A stretch of 64,000 nucleotides of DNA from Pelagibius sp. Alg239-R121 (GCF_947331435.1 NZ_CAMZOF010000012.1:124001-188000); one strand, 5' to 3'; shown: positions 17,977-26,850, counted from the stretch's first letter. Notes: generated by a model not told the origin, from the letters alone. A program made the numbers and translations.

Positions 17977-18669
17977 TCACACCATGAAACGCGCGGCATC
18001 GGGCATGTGCGGAGGCAATGCACGCTGCAGGACCCGGGCGGCGGCAATGACGTAGTCGTCCCCCGGCTTGGGATAGCGCAGATCTGAGTCGAGATAGGAA
18101 GCGATCGAGGGTTCTGAGGTGATCCTTTCATACAAGTCCTTCAGGTTAGGCGTGCAATCGAGAAGGTCAGGAAGCCATTCCAGGTATGAACTCAGCGCTT
18201 CCGCCAGGACGACATCCGCGAAAGTCATCTTGTCCGCAGCGCAGAAGCCTGATCCCTGCGCTGTAATCCGCGCTTCGAAGCGAGGTCCGAACTTGGCGAA
18301 GCGACCCTCAAGCTCGGCGATGGCGATTTCAGGGCTCGGTTTGAAGGCGGCCTGCATCGCGGTTTCGGCGAAATCGGCGACGACACCTGCGATCATATCG
18401 GCCCACATGGCATCGGTGTCGTTGCCGCCGTAAAGCCCGCCCCGCCGCGCGAGACAACGGATCATCGCCGAGGACTGACTGAGTTGGTGGCCATCAATCT
18501 CCAGCAAGGGCATCTGGTCGAATGGAAGCTTGCCGGCCGCGCGCAGGCTCGCAAGTTCTTCCGGGGTATCGATGGGCACATTCATGAATGCGACACCCGA
18601 GGCGGCCAGCATCCATCGCGTGGTCTCGGCCCGGCCGCGCCCTCTGAAGTAAGTCAACTTTGCGACCAT
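17977..18669 (-). CDS. Glutathione S-transferase family protein
   Basis: 230 residues. The thioredoxin-fold N-terminal domain starts AKLTYFRGRGRAETTRWMLAASG, with the conserved MPLLEIDG (cis-Pro) and QSSAMIRCLARR (Ser for glutathione gamma-glutamyl binding). The all-helical C-terminal domain follows, including FADVVLAEALSSYLEWLPDLL. The RGRAETTR region resembles sigma/alpha-type GSTs. It conjugates or reduces electrophiles with glutathione in the cytoplasm. The start is placed at the second ATG of MVMVAK because AAAGGA is seven bases upstream of it; longer frames extend to 18744. Confidence 0.88.
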   Translation of the reverse strand: MVAKLTYFRGRGRAETTRWMLAASGVAFMNVPIDTPEELASLRAAGKLPFDQMPLLEIDGHQLSQSSAMIRCLARRGGLYGGNDTDAMWADMIAGVVADFAETAMQAAFKPSPEIAIAELEGRFAKFGPRFEARITAQGSGFCAADKMTFADVVLAEALSSYLEWLPDLLDCTPNLKDLYERITSEPSIASYLDSDLRYPKPGDDYVIAAARVLQRALPPHMPDAARFMV

Positions 18670-19081
18670 AACCATGTCCTTTCGATCTGATCCCGCAACA
18701 CCGGGGATCCCAGGGTCGCACACGTCAGGAGGCATGATATCCAATTGCTTAGAAAGGAAAACAAACTAAGGGCTGTGTCTCATCTCCCAATAGAATTCCA
18801 CATTACCCCACGCCCACAGCACACAGATTTTGTTTGAATGCGCATCGTTTCTCGACATAGAGTCGTCAGGTTATTCAAAATAAATATCGGCAAGGTGCAG
18901 TAACGGCATAAAAATCGACCGTCGAACGACTGAGCATGCGACGGCGAATCATTCCACGTTACTCACTCGGACAAACAGGTAGTTCTGTGAAGCAGGAAAG
19001 TTTGGCAGGCTTTTCTGGTGCGCCGAGCCAAATTCAGCAGGTAGCCTCAAAAAATAAGAACGAGCCTGGGAGGTACGGGGT
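18670..19081. other. Intergenic region before the membrane HhH-like gene
   Basis: About 410 bases, relatively AT-rich, between two divergent genes. No coding frame or clear RNA is visible; it should hold both promoters. Confidence 0.4.
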
Positions 19082-20425
19082 ATGGGGAACGAGGTAAGCA
19101 CGACAGGCAGAGCGGCGACGGATCGGAGAACCTACGAGAGGCGCGATGGTCACGCATCCAAAGTCCTGGGTTTCTCGGCCAATGCCGCGCTTGCGGCCAT
19201 GACCTTCGGCGCTTTTGCACTGGTTGTCGCCGGTTATTTCTACTGGGACAGGGTGCTCCAACCCACGACACCGGAATATGCCGACCCGGCCATCCTCTAT
19301 CGGCTGATCCTGGTCGTCATTCTGATGCTCTTCATCCCCTTCACCGCCATGAGTTTTTACTTCGTCCGGCGCGATGTCCGGCGGCGCGAGCTGCGCGAAC
19401 ACTGCCGAACCCTGGAATTGAACTACGAACACTACTATCACATCTACAAGCGCGAGACGCGCTCGGCGCACTTTCTCTATGCGGTCTGTTTTACCTCTGT
19501 AATCACCATGCTGGGCCTGACGGCCATTCTGCTGGGCAAGGAGCTCAAGCTGGACGAAGGCGCGAACCTGCTGCTCATGGGCGTCTTCACCGGCGCCGAC
19601 CCAAAAGATGTCGGAGCCTTGCAGACGGGGCCACTGCTGTTTTTCGGAACGGCCTTTCTCGGGGCCTATCTCTGGGGCCTGCAGAATATCCTGCATCGTT
19701 ACTTCACCAACGACCTTGTACCGGGCGTCTACTACGGGCTGGGGACGCGGATGATCTTTTCCGCGGTCATCGCGCTGATCATCTTCCATCTCCTGCCCGA
19801 TGCGGGCAGCGAAGACAGCATCGGCACCGGCATGCTGCCCGCGCTCGCCTTCCTGATCGGCATGTTCCCGCAGCGGGCGTTGCAATACATGACCGAGAAG
19901 GTCAACATTCTCTCGAGCCCGACAGACATAAAGAGCCGCGAACTTCCCCTGGAACTGATCCAGGGTATCTCGGTCAACGACAAGCTGCGCCTGAAGGAAG
20001 AGGGTGTGGAATCCAGCTATGACCTGGCCAATGCGGACTTCGTTCAGCTGCTCTTCACCACCCCTTTCCGTCCGCTGGAACTGGTCGACTGGCAACTGCA
20101 GGCGCGGCTCATCGTGTTCTTCGGGAGCTCGGTCGATGAATTGCGCGATCACGGGGTGCGCACCATTACCGAACTCAAGATGCTCGATGATGCCACGGCG
20201 CAGGAACTCGCCGAGAAGACCCACGCAACCAAGACGGCAATCGATATGGCCCGCAGGCGCGCCGCCGGGGATCACGGCATCGAATTTCTGGAGTCCCTGC
20301 GCAAGCTGCTGCTTTCCGGCAGCGGCATCAAGAAAAATGACGTGACGCAACCGAACGCAGGTACTGAGGAGCCGGCCGAAAGCAAGAGCCCGGGCAAGAA
20401 GGAGCTGCAAGAAGCCGCGGAATAG
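19082..20425 (+). CDS. Polytopic membrane protein with helical C-terminal domain
   Basis: 447 residues with a strong ribosome-binding site (GGGAGG). Hydrophobic helices are visible at about 38-56, 73-93, 128-147, 185-203 and 222-262, so roughly five or six membrane spans. The remaining 170 residues are soluble. They contain a repeated small-helix pattern (LIQGISVNDKLRLKEEGVESSYDLANAD, then LRDHGVRTITELKMLDD) resembling the helix-hairpin-helix folds that read GI-x-x-x-x-L-x-x-x-G-I. The C terminus is Glu/Lys-rich and disordered. Function unknown; a membrane-anchored binding protein is one possibility. Confidence 0.75.
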   Translation: MGNEVSTTGRAATDRRTYERRDGHASKVLGFSANAALAAMTFGAFALVVAGYFYWDRVLQPTTPEYADPAILYRLILVVILMLFIPFTAMSFYFVRRDVRRRELREHCRTLELNYEHYYHIYKRETRSAHFLYAVCFTSVITMLGLTAILLGKELKLDEGANLLLMGVFTGADPKDVGALQTGPLLFFGTAFLGAYLWGLQNILHRYFTNDLVPGVYYGLGTRMIFSAVIALIIFHLLPDAGSEDSIGTGMLPALAFLIGMFPQRALQYMTEKVNILSSPTDIKSRELPLELIQGISVNDKLRLKEEGVESSYDLANADFVQLLFTTPFRPLELVDWQLQARLIVFFGSSVDELRDHGVRTITELKMLDDATAQELAEKTHATKTAIDMARRRAAGDHGIEFLESLRKLLLSGSGIKKNDVTQPNAGTEEPAESKSPGKKELQEAAE

Positions 20426-21009
20426 GCCTGGCACTTTAGGCCCGGGCTTTGAGAGCTGCGCAGGGTCACGTCCGGTTCTGCGCGAAAAACTCGTCACCTG
20501 TGGAGTACGGCGCGGGCTTCCCTGCGCGCCAGCACGCCCACATCTGATGAAACCTGCTCCGTGACATTGACTGATCTGCGGTTGGCAGCCCCGTCCCGTG
20601 CGGCCCCACTTAGGCAAAATCCAGGACCCGTCCCTCCCGCTCCGAGACCAATTAGAGGGAGCTCTCGAGCCAACAGACAATGCCGGCCGCCATCTCCCCG
20701 ACCGACTGCATCAGTTCCTCAATGGAGGCCCCGGTTTCCGCAACGATGGGCGCATGGATCGTCTGAATATCTGGCGCATCCCGGCCTTTGCTGTTCGGAC
20801 GGTAAGTGTAGCTGCCTTCATTTATATCTGCGGGCCTGAACCACTACAGACTCTGCAGTACTCCAAACTCCTGAGTATTCCTGCACTCCAAATCCGGTCA
20901 ACTTGTGCGCATTGCACCACGACGGGACAGCAGAGGCTTTCCGGCCGGCGGTCCCTGCGGCGGACAGATTCATGTCAAACGCATAGCTACTGAAAAGAGG
21001 TTCTTTATT
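20426..21009. other. Intergenic region with a possible minus-strand gene remnant
   Basis: Between about 20655 and 20830 the minus strand reads for about 55 codons in a protein-like frame (...RPNSKGRDAPDIQ... to CWLESSL stop). It lacks a start codon and is preceded by a stop, so it may be a decayed gene end. Nothing else is supported. Confidence 0.25.
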
Positions 21010-21621
21010 ATGATTCGAAGCATTCTTCTTGCGGCAATTATCGCCGTTTCCGGTTCGCCCGCTCAAGCGGTTCCCATCAGCGCCGGAGAAACCCTGCGCG
21101 GGAGCTACACATTCGCCGGCAGCGAACTGGCGCCACAATCCTTCCTTTTGCGCCTGGCGAGCGCAGACCTCTTTGGTAACGGCGATGCCGTCGCGATCTC
21201 CTTGCTGGATTCCGGGTTGACCCGGCTCACATCGAGCATATTCGCCTCTGTCGGCACGGGCCTGGACCCAACGGTCGGGATCACGTTTGATCCAGGAGAC
21301 TTTCTGCCCGGCGTGTTGCCGGCCGGCAGTCCGCCCCGCATTCCAAATGCCGGCTTCGTTGAGATTTCGGCGCTTGCAGGGTCGTTCGATGTCACTGCTA
21401 TCGATCTTTTTGCCCTGGATTTTTCTTTCCCCGGGCTTGCGATCCTGCGCCAAGATCGCGTGTCAGAGTTCCAGCAAGTGCAGACCGGGCCAACGCCCGT
21501 AGGGGTGCCTGTGCCGGCGTCCGCCTGGCTCCTGCTCATGGGGCTGGTCCTGTTCGTGGCGATGCGTCGTCGGAGCCAGCAATTCCCGAAGACCCAGGGG
21601 CAGACACCGATTCGAATGTGA
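21010..21621 (+). CDS. VPLPA-CTERM-type exported protein
   Basis: 203 residues with a signal peptide (MIRSILLAAIIAVSGSPAQA) and a C-terminal sorting signal: VPVPASAWLLLMGLVLFVAMRRR, meaning a VPxPA motif, a transmembrane helix and a basic tail. Such proteins are exported and processed at the C terminus by a dedicated rhombosortase or exosortase; no such enzyme is in this window. The body resembles a beta-sandwich of the kind found in other CTERM proteins (ETLRGSYTFAGSELAPQSF, DVTAIDLFALDF). The ATG at 21010 has AGAGG upstream. Confidence 0.85.
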   Translation: MIRSILLAAIIAVSGSPAQAVPISAGETLRGSYTFAGSELAPQSFLLRLASADLFGNGDAVAISLLDSGLTRLTSSIFASVGTGLDPTVGITFDPGDFLPGVLPAGSPPRIPNAGFVEISALAGSFDVTAIDLFALDFSFPGLAILRQDRVSEFQQVQTGPTPVGVPVPASAWLLLMGLVLFVAMRRRSQQFPKTQGQTPIRM

Positions 21622-21668
21622 CGATTTAAGGTGAGCACCGAAAACAGGACATGACGCTACGACCACAT

Positions 21669-21700
21669 ACGCGGCCGGCGAAGGCCAAAGCAGGCCGCGT
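21669..21700 (+). terminator. Hairpin after the VPLPA-CTERM gene
   Basis: A perfect eight-base stem (ACGCGGCC with GGCCGCGT) separated by 16 bases, lying between the CTERM gene and the DUF1636 gene. The following sequence ATTCTC is only weakly T-rich. Confidence 0.4.
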
Positions 21701-21762
21701 ATTCTCAAGACGCAAAAAATTCATACCCATGCCGCCGGGATTTTGTTATCAAACGCCCCGTC

Positions 21763-22185
21763 ATGTCAGGTCCGTTGCCCACCAAACTCACAATCTGCTC
21801 AACATGTTTAGACACCAGCTGCGCCGGCGAAGCCGGAATCGGCGGCGGTGGAAAGATGTTCGCGATGCTCGAGGAGAAACACCGCGAACATCCCGATAAG
21901 GATGCGGTCGAGTTGGTGGCTCTGCGTTGCCTCATGGCCTGTACCGAAGGCTGTGTGGTCACCGTCGCAGCCGAGGGAAAGATGCAGTATCTGCTGGGGC
22001 GCCTGCCCGCCGAAGACGGCGTCGCAGAGCAACTTCTTGATTTTGCCGTATTGCATGCCCGTTCTGAAACCGGCGTCACCGAGAATCATAACTGGCCTCC
22101 GAAAATCCGGAGCAATTTTCTGGGCCGCATACCGCCGCCTGCGTCGATGGATGTCGACTGGAACGATGAAGGCTGTAATCTGTAG
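21763..22185 (+). CDS. DUF1636 predicted metal-binding protein
   Basis: 140 residues. The N terminus (KLTICSTCLDTSC), the central RCLMACTEGCVV and the closing NWPPKIRSNFLGRIPP match DUF1636. Cys14/17/22 and the CxxxC of the middle are likely metal or cluster ligands with a thioredoxin-like ferredoxin fold. In alphaproteobacteria this family is often found with cobalamin genes, and this window carries a cobalamin operon 6.6 kb away, but its reaction is not known to me. It is followed 60 bases later by a GNAT gene in the same direction. Confidence 0.85.
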   Translation: MSGPLPTKLTICSTCLDTSCAGEAGIGGGGKMFAMLEEKHREHPDKDAVELVALRCLMACTEGCVVTVAAEGKMQYLLGRLPAEDGVAEQLLDFAVLHARSETGVTENHNWPPKIRSNFLGRIPPPASMDVDWNDEGCNL

Positions 22186-22244
22186 GCCGGATGCGGCTTC
22201 AGTTCTGACGTGACGGGCAAAGGGCACGGATTGGAGTCCTCATT

Positions 22245-22784
22245 GTGGCACAATGTCATGACGGTCAGATCATCGAGACCGAACGCTTGATCCTTGAACC
22301 CTTCAGCCCGTCTCACGCCGAGACCTTGAACGCCATGAACGCCGATCCAGAAATCATGCGCTATATAGGTGGCAGAAGCGTCGAAACCCTGGAGGAAACC
22401 AAGGCAGCGATCGCGCGGGTGGACGCGCGCTGGAAAAATCTCGGATATTCCTGGTGGGCCATTCTTCATCGAAAAGAAAAGGAAATCATCGGCGCCGCCT
22501 GCGTGCAAAACCTGGCCAACAACGAAGGCGCGCCTCTGGAGATCGGTTGGCGCTTGAAATCCGAGTTTCAGGGTCAGGGTTTTGCGACCGAGGCCGGGCA
22601 AGCAGCCATCGACTTTGCCTTCGAACATCTTGGCGTAGACTATCTGGTGGCCGTTGCCCATCCCGACAACAAAGCCTCCCACCGGGTGATGGAACGGCTT
22701 GGAATGACCTACGTCGGCATCGAGGAACATTATGACGCGCCCTGCGTCGTCTATGCGTTACACGAAACAGCCGTTAAGACGTAA
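22245..22784 (+). CDS. GNAT-family N-acetyltransferase (RimJ/RimL-like)
   Basis: 179 residues with the RimJ/RimL-type pattern: ETERLILEPFSPSHAETLNAM at the N terminus, WWAILHRKEKEIIGAACV, LEIGWRLKSEFQGQGFATEAG (acetyl-CoA pyrophosphate loop, QGQGFA) and VAHPDNKASHRVMERLGM. It transfers an acetyl group from acetyl-CoA to an amine; the substrate is unknown. The start is GTG, with GGAG eight bases upstream. Its last roughly 50 codons recur as a separate fragment at 23982, beyond the next gene. Confidence 0.9.
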   Translation: MAQCHDGQIIETERLILEPFSPSHAETLNAMNADPEIMRYIGGRSVETLEETKAAIARVDARWKNLGYSWWAILHRKEKEIIGAACVQNLANNEGAPLEIGWRLKSEFQGQGFATEAGQAAIDFAFEHLGVDYLVAVAHPDNKASHRVMERLGMTYVGIEEHYDAPCVVYALHETAVKT

Positions 22785-23117
22785 GTGTAAACTCGCGCGT
22801 GGCCAGTTGATTAAGCGCCATCGAAATTGGCGCGCAAGCTCTCTCACTATTGAAAAACAATATTCTACAATAAGATAAGTTGTCTACGCCACCAAAATTC
22901 CCTCCACATTTACATTGCGGGAACATTATTATATCATCGACCTTCGTTTTTTGTTTGTTACACCAAAATTATTTGAAGCTACGACATATTCGCACAAAAG
23001 ACTCGGCCTCTGAAATCGGCGGGTTACGGCTTGGCTTTCGACCAGCCGGATCAACAAGAACTTCGAATGTTCCTATGTGATTTCTCAGCGGGGCTTTACG
23101 ACGTTAGGAAACAGGAA
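22785..23117. other. AT-rich intergenic region before a PEP-CTERM gene
   Basis: 330 bases with markedly higher AT content than the surroundings. No coding frame is supported; it presumably holds the promoter of the PEP-CTERM gene. The GGACAAA direct repeat of the 40-42 kb genes is not present here. Confidence 0.4.
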
Positions 23118-23777
23118 ATGATCGACATAAAAAAATGTGCCTTTCTCTCGGCACTCGTCGCCACGCTCCTCTTCGCATCGACTGCGTCGGCGAACCTGAT
23201 CACCAATGGCGATTTCGAGACAGGTGATCTTTCCGGCTGGACGGTCTTTACGACAGCCGACGGGACCAATGGTATCCCGCCCGCCGTAACCTCCTTCGAC
23301 ACCACCGGTGGCGGCGCGTCGAGAGCGGCCCGTTTCCGGGTTGGACGCGACACTGAGACCATAGGCACACCAGAAGGCGGCGGCATTTTCCAGAACATCA
23401 ACGTTTTGGCCGCCGGTATTTTGAATATAGGCCTGGATATTGCTTCTGATAACGACTCTGTTTTCTTCAATGCCGATGGCGGGCTTTTCGCACTGCTGTT
23501 CGACAATGTGGTGGTCGACAGCTTCGGTTTTGGCGAGATAGACGACAACTCGACCGAACGCGCAGCGCTTGCCGCAGCCGTCAATGCAACGGCGGGTCTG
23601 CACGAGATCCGCATCGTGATGACGCGGGGCTTTGGACAGTCCAGCAGTACGCCGGACCAGTATATCGATAATGTGGTGGCCACGACGGCTTCACAGATTT
23701 CGGAGCCCGGCACGCTGGCCATCTTGGGTCTCGGCCTTACCGGCCTCGGCTTCATGCGCCGCAGGAAAGCGGCGTAA
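23118..23777 (+). CDS. PEP-CTERM exported protein
   Basis: 219 residues: signal peptide (CAFLSALVATLLFASTASA), then NLITNGDFETGDLSGWTVF, a typical opening of CBM-like beta-sandwich domains, a body of alternating strands (SVFFNADGGLFALLFDNVVVDSF) and the C-terminal EPGTLAILGLGLTGLGFMRRRKAA exosortase signal. The protein is expected to be exported and anchored or released by an exosortase, often with exopolysaccharide; the exosortase is not in this window. The ATG follows AGGAAACAGGAA. A rho-independent terminator lies 36 bases downstream. Confidence 0.88.
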   Translation: MIDIKKCAFLSALVATLLFASTASANLITNGDFETGDLSGWTVFTTADGTNGIPPAVTSFDTTGGGASRAARFRVGRDTETIGTPEGGGIFQNINVLAAGILNIGLDIASDNDSVFFNADGGLFALLFDNVVVDSFGFGEIDDNSTERAALAAAVNATAGLHEIRIVMTRGFGQSSSTPDQYIDNVVATTASQISEPGTLAILGLGLTGLGFMRRRKAA

Positions 23778-23812
23778 CCTCGCTGCGCAGACATTGTCTT
23801 GCGTGACAAAAG

Positions 23813-23839
23813 ACGGTGGGTCTTCGGAGCCGCCGTTTT
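23813..23839 (+). terminator. Rho-independent terminator of the PEP-CTERM gene
   Basis: A seven-base stem (ACGGTGG with CCGCCGT, one G-T pair) around a ten-base loop, followed by TTTT, 35 bases after the stop codon. Confidence 0.65.
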
Positions 23840-23981
23840 CATTTGGGGTTCAAGGCCGGAGCCATAGTCCTGAAGCGCACCCACGAAATAAAGCGTAGGT
23901 TACGGCGGTGTGCCCGCCATCTATCTGAAACCAGGGTCAAACAAGGCGGGCTTTTAGCGATTCGAAAGGCTCGTCTCGGTG

Positions 23982-24140
23982 TCTCTGGTGGCCGTTGTCG
24001 ATCCCGGTAACGAGGCTTCGCACCGATTGATGGAACGGCTCGGAATGACCTACATCGGTATTGAGGAACACTATGACGCGCCCTGCGTCGTCTATGCGCT
24101 ACACAAAGCGGCCACGGAAAAGACCGGCCCGGAGAAGTAA
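23982..24140 (+). pseudogene. Truncated duplicate of the GNAT gene tail
   Basis: This stretch reads without interruption as 52 codons and a stop that are a close match to the C terminus of the GNAT gene at 22245: shared blocks are LVAV, ASHR, MERLGMTY and GIEEHYDAPCVVYALH. Conservative changes such as V to I and N to D show divergence after duplication. There is no start codon or upstream half, so it is a fragment, lying on the far side of the PEP-CTERM gene from its parent. Confidence 0.85.
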
Positions 24141-24219
24141 ATTCCCTCTCCCCCTAAAAACATTTCCGCCCGATCCTTGATTTGCCTGTAGCATGGCGGA
24201 CCAAACCGGAGAGGAAGAC

Positions 24220-25326
24220 ATGAGCCAAGCGCTGCAGACCGATGATTTCATGGCCATGAAGGGGGCGGGCTATTATTCCAAGGCGACCATCGGTGCCAAA
24301 CATGTGATGGACAATGCCGCCGGCCTGATTCTCGACGCCCTCGAACGCATGGACCCGCCGGACAATGGCGCGACCTTCACCATGACCGACATGGGATGCG
24401 CCGATGGCGGCACCTCGATCGACATGGTCGGCAGAGTTCTCAAGGAGGTGCGCGGGCGCTGCCCCTCGCGGCCGATCCAGATGATCTATACAGATCTGCC
24501 GCGTAACGATTTTTCGCAGCTATTCCAGATCGTGCACGGCCTGACCGACATCGAGAGCTATTTCACCGATATCGACGATCTCTACGTCTACGGCTGCGCG
24601 ACGTCGTTTCACCAGAAGATGGTGCCGCCGGGCAGTCTGCATCTGGGACATTCGGCGACCGCCTCGCACTACATCACGGAGGTCCCCTGCTCTCTACAGA
24701 ACCATGTGCACATGGTCGGCACGGCCGGAGCGGAACGTGATGCCTTTGAAGCCAAGGGCGCCGTCGACTGGCAAAACATGCTCTTGAACCGCACAGAAGA
24801 ACTCGCGCCCGGCGGCCGGTTGGCCCTGTTCAATTTCGGCATCGACGAAGAAGGGCGTTACCTGGGCCATACCGGCGGGGTCTCCATGTTCGATACCTTC
24901 AATGAACTCTGGCGTGGCATGGTCGACGACGGCAGCATTACCCAAGACGAATACCTCGCCACCAACTTCCCGCAGTGCTATCGCACGGTCGATCAATTCG
25001 CCGCACCGCTGCGCGACGAAGCAAACCCGGTCCGACAGGCCGGACTGCGGCTCGAACACATCGAGACCCGTGTGGTCCGGTGCCCCTTTGCCGAGGATTT
25101 CGAGCGCCACAGGGATGCCGAAAGGTTCGCCGCCGAATACATCCCAACGCTTCGATCCTGGTCGGAGCCGGTCTTTCTCGCCGGTTTGTCCGGCGGACGA
25201 CCCGGCAGCGAGAGGGCGGCGATCGTCAATGACTTCTATCAGCGCTACCAGCGCCGCGTGGCCGATGCGCCCCGGGGACACGCGATGGATTATGTGCACT
25301 GCTACATGATTTGCGAAAAAATCTGA
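24220..25326 (+). CDS. SABATH-like SAM-dependent carboxyl methyltransferase
   Basis: 368 residues from MSQALQTDDF, with GAGAGGAA directly before the ATG. Family marks of the SABATH (salicylate/benzoate/theobromine) methyltransferases are seen in order: GYYSKATIGAKHVMDNAAGLI, the SAM-binding MTDMGCADGGTSIDM, IYTDLPRNDFSQLFQIV and PPGSLHLGHSATASHYI, with GGRLALFNFGIDEEGRYLG later. The family methylates carboxyl groups of small acids and is best known from plants, with bacterial relatives. The substrate here is unknown. It is preceded by the GNAT tail fragment and stands alone. Confidence 0.88.
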   Translation: MSQALQTDDFMAMKGAGYYSKATIGAKHVMDNAAGLILDALERMDPPDNGATFTMTDMGCADGGTSIDMVGRVLKEVRGRCPSRPIQMIYTDLPRNDFSQLFQIVHGLTDIESYFTDIDDLYVYGCATSFHQKMVPPGSLHLGHSATASHYITEVPCSLQNHVHMVGTAGAERDAFEAKGAVDWQNMLLNRTEELAPGGRLALFNFGIDEEGRYLGHTGGVSMFDTFNELWRGMVDDGSITQDEYLATNFPQCYRTVDQFAAPLRDEANPVRQAGLRLEHIETRVVRCPFAEDFERHRDAERFAAEYIPTLRSWSEPVFLAGLSGGRPGSERAAIVNDFYQRYQRRVADAPRGHAMDYVHCYMICEKI

Positions 25327-25445
25327 CAGCTAATGACAAGCATGCCGCCACCATTGAGGGAATGGTAAAACACCGGGAGGGTGGTTCGCAGTAGCGACCT
25401 AAATGACCGTAATCTTCGCTACCTCCGCCTCCACCTATTTCAGGT

Positions 25446-25835
25446 CTACACGCCCAGCGCGGTTTTCACCGACCCTACGTTGCTGAACGACCAATCGACC
25501 GCGTTGTTCTCTGTCAGGAACATGATCGAGTTATTTGGCTGAAAACCGATCTCTTCGAGCCGTTTTCGAAAATCCTTGTACAACGCTTCCTTCTGATCAT
25601 CGGAGCGTCCGGCCAGCAGCGTGATCTCTACGATGATTGTGCAACTTGGATCCCGGTTTCCGAGAAAGGTGGGGTGAATCAACATGTCCTCTGCTGCGTA
25701 GCGCGAGATCAGGCAAAAGTTGTCGTCTTGATTCACAGCACAGGTGTCAACGAGACTGGTATGGATCATCTCACTGATCAATCGGCAAGTTGCCGGTTCA
25801 AGCGAGTGGGGTACGTGAATTTTGGTAAAAGGCAT
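25446..25835 (-). CDS. Tautomerase-family protein
   Basis: 129 residues. The chain starts MPFTKIHVPHSL, so after Met removal Pro is N-terminal, as in catalytic tautomerases of the 4-oxalocrotonate/MSAD type. Later blocks (TIIVEITLLAGRSDDQKEALYKDF and NNSIMFLTENNAVDWSFSNV) fit the two beta-alpha-beta units of a tautomerase trimer. It probably isomerises small keto or unsaturated acids. Its start codon lies inside the 3' end of the preceding DUF1127 gene (38-base overlap), which suggests translational coupling. Confidence 0.82.
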   Translation of the reverse strand: MPFTKIHVPHSLEPATCRLISEMIHTSLVDTCAVNQDDNFCLISRYAAEDMLIHPTFLGNRDPSCTIIVEITLLAGRSDDQKEALYKDFRKRLEEIGFQPNNSIMFLTENNAVDWSFSNVGSVKTALGV

Positions 25836-26118
25836 CTAACGCTCCAGATTCGGCTTTCTCGTCAGGTTTTGAGTGACGGAGATGTGTCGGAAGATCGGCG
25901 CCAAACGGTTGCAGGTCAAACTTTTCCCGCTCATTGGCCATCTTCCATAACGCCTCGGCGGGGTCTTTCCATAGAGGTATTTTGTTCGCAGTTATGACCT
26001 CATCTCGCGTCACACCGACATCCTTCAAGAGATGATCATTGAGGGACAGCATATCATTAAAGGCAATCCTGCTTGTCAGGTGCTGCCAGAGACCTCGCAT
26101 GAATTTCAACAAAAACAT
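25798..26118 (-). CDS. DUF1127-type protein with long C-terminal extension
   Basis: 106 residues from MFLLKFMRGLWQ, preceded by GGAG at eight bases. The DUF1127 segment RIAFNDMLSLNDHLLKDVGVTRDEV lies at about residues 15-40; in other alphaproteobacteria these small basic proteins act in RNA turnover and nutrient responses. The C-terminal 60 residues are not part of that domain, and the DUF itself is usually only about 45 residues long. The reading frame ends within the tautomerase gene. Confidence 0.78.
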   Translation of the reverse strand: MFLLKFMRGLWQHLTSRIAFNDMLSLNDHLLKDVGVTRDEVITANKIPLWKDPAEALWKMANEREKFDLQPFGADLPTHLRHSKPDEKAESGALDAFYQNSRTPLA

Positions 26119-26210
26119 TCCGTTTTCTCCAAGGCTATTCTCCCTTGCGAAAAGCACATTCCCTCAGCTGTGTGGTACGTGAAATTAAGTTTCAGACTGG
26201 TCAGGACCGG

Positions 26211-26801
26211 TCATTCGGGCGGTGATCTTCGTGATCTCTTCTGACGCAATTTGAGTCGATACTGCGACGGTGATTGCTTGTATGCCTCAGCGAACGAAGC
26301 ATTGAACTGCCGGATACTTCCGAAACCTGATTGGAGCGCGATCTCAGACACGTTCAAGTCGGATTCGTCCAGGAGGCGCTTGGCGCGCTGAATGCGAGCC
26401 GTTCTCGCAGTCTGAATCGGGCTGGCCCCTACATGACGCTTAAACAATCGGGAAAGATGGCGCGTTCCGATGCCCAGACGCTCTGCCAACTGGTCAACGT
26501 TTCCGTCATCCAATGCACCTTCACCGATTAGCCTCAATGCACGTTTCACAGTGGTCAGAGTTCCGTTCCAAGCGGGAGACATCGGCGCCGCCTCAGGTCG
26601 GCAACGAAGACAGGGCCGGAAGCCAGCTGCCTCGGCAGCGGGTGCGGTCGGAAAGTAAGTGACGTTTTTAGCCAAAGGCTGCCGCACGGGACACACTGTC
26701 CGGCAATAGATTTTCGAGGTCGTGACCGCGACAAAAAATACGCCGTCGAAGGCGGGATCACGACGCAACCTTGCCGCATCACATTCGCTAAAATTCAGCA
26801 T
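26211..26801 (-). CDS. Ada-like metal-binding / AraC regulator
   Basis: 196 residues. The N terminus is an Ada-type zinc domain with Cys residues in FFVAVTTSKIYCRTVCPVR and GFRPCLRCRPE (methyl-phosphotriester acceptor fold). The C terminus is an AraC/XylS double helix-turn-helix (VDQLAERLGIGTRHLSRLFKRHVGASP and VSEIALQSGFGSIRQFNASF). This is the architecture of AdaA and of the N-terminal part of fused Ada-AlkA proteins; a role in the alkylation response is likely. No AlkA or O6-methyltransferase domain is attached or adjacent. The C terminus is basic. Confidence 0.88.
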   Translation of the reverse strand: MLNFSECDAARLRRDPAFDGVFFVAVTTSKIYCRTVCPVRQPLAKNVTYFPTAPAAEAAGFRPCLRCRPEAAPMSPAWNGTLTTVKRALRLIGEGALDDGNVDQLAERLGIGTRHLSRLFKRHVGASPIQTARTARIQRAKRLLDESDLNVSEIALQSGFGSIRQFNASFAEAYKQSPSQYRLKLRQKRSRRSPPE

Positions 26802-26850
26802 GCGAACAGTCTATCTCACCGGCAATGCGGAATTAACAGCAATTCGATTT

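Noticed and set aside
19034-20680. 548-codon minus-strand open frame
   Set aside because: Opposite a membrane protein gene that has a strong ribosome-binding site and clear helices; its translation shows no domain pattern.
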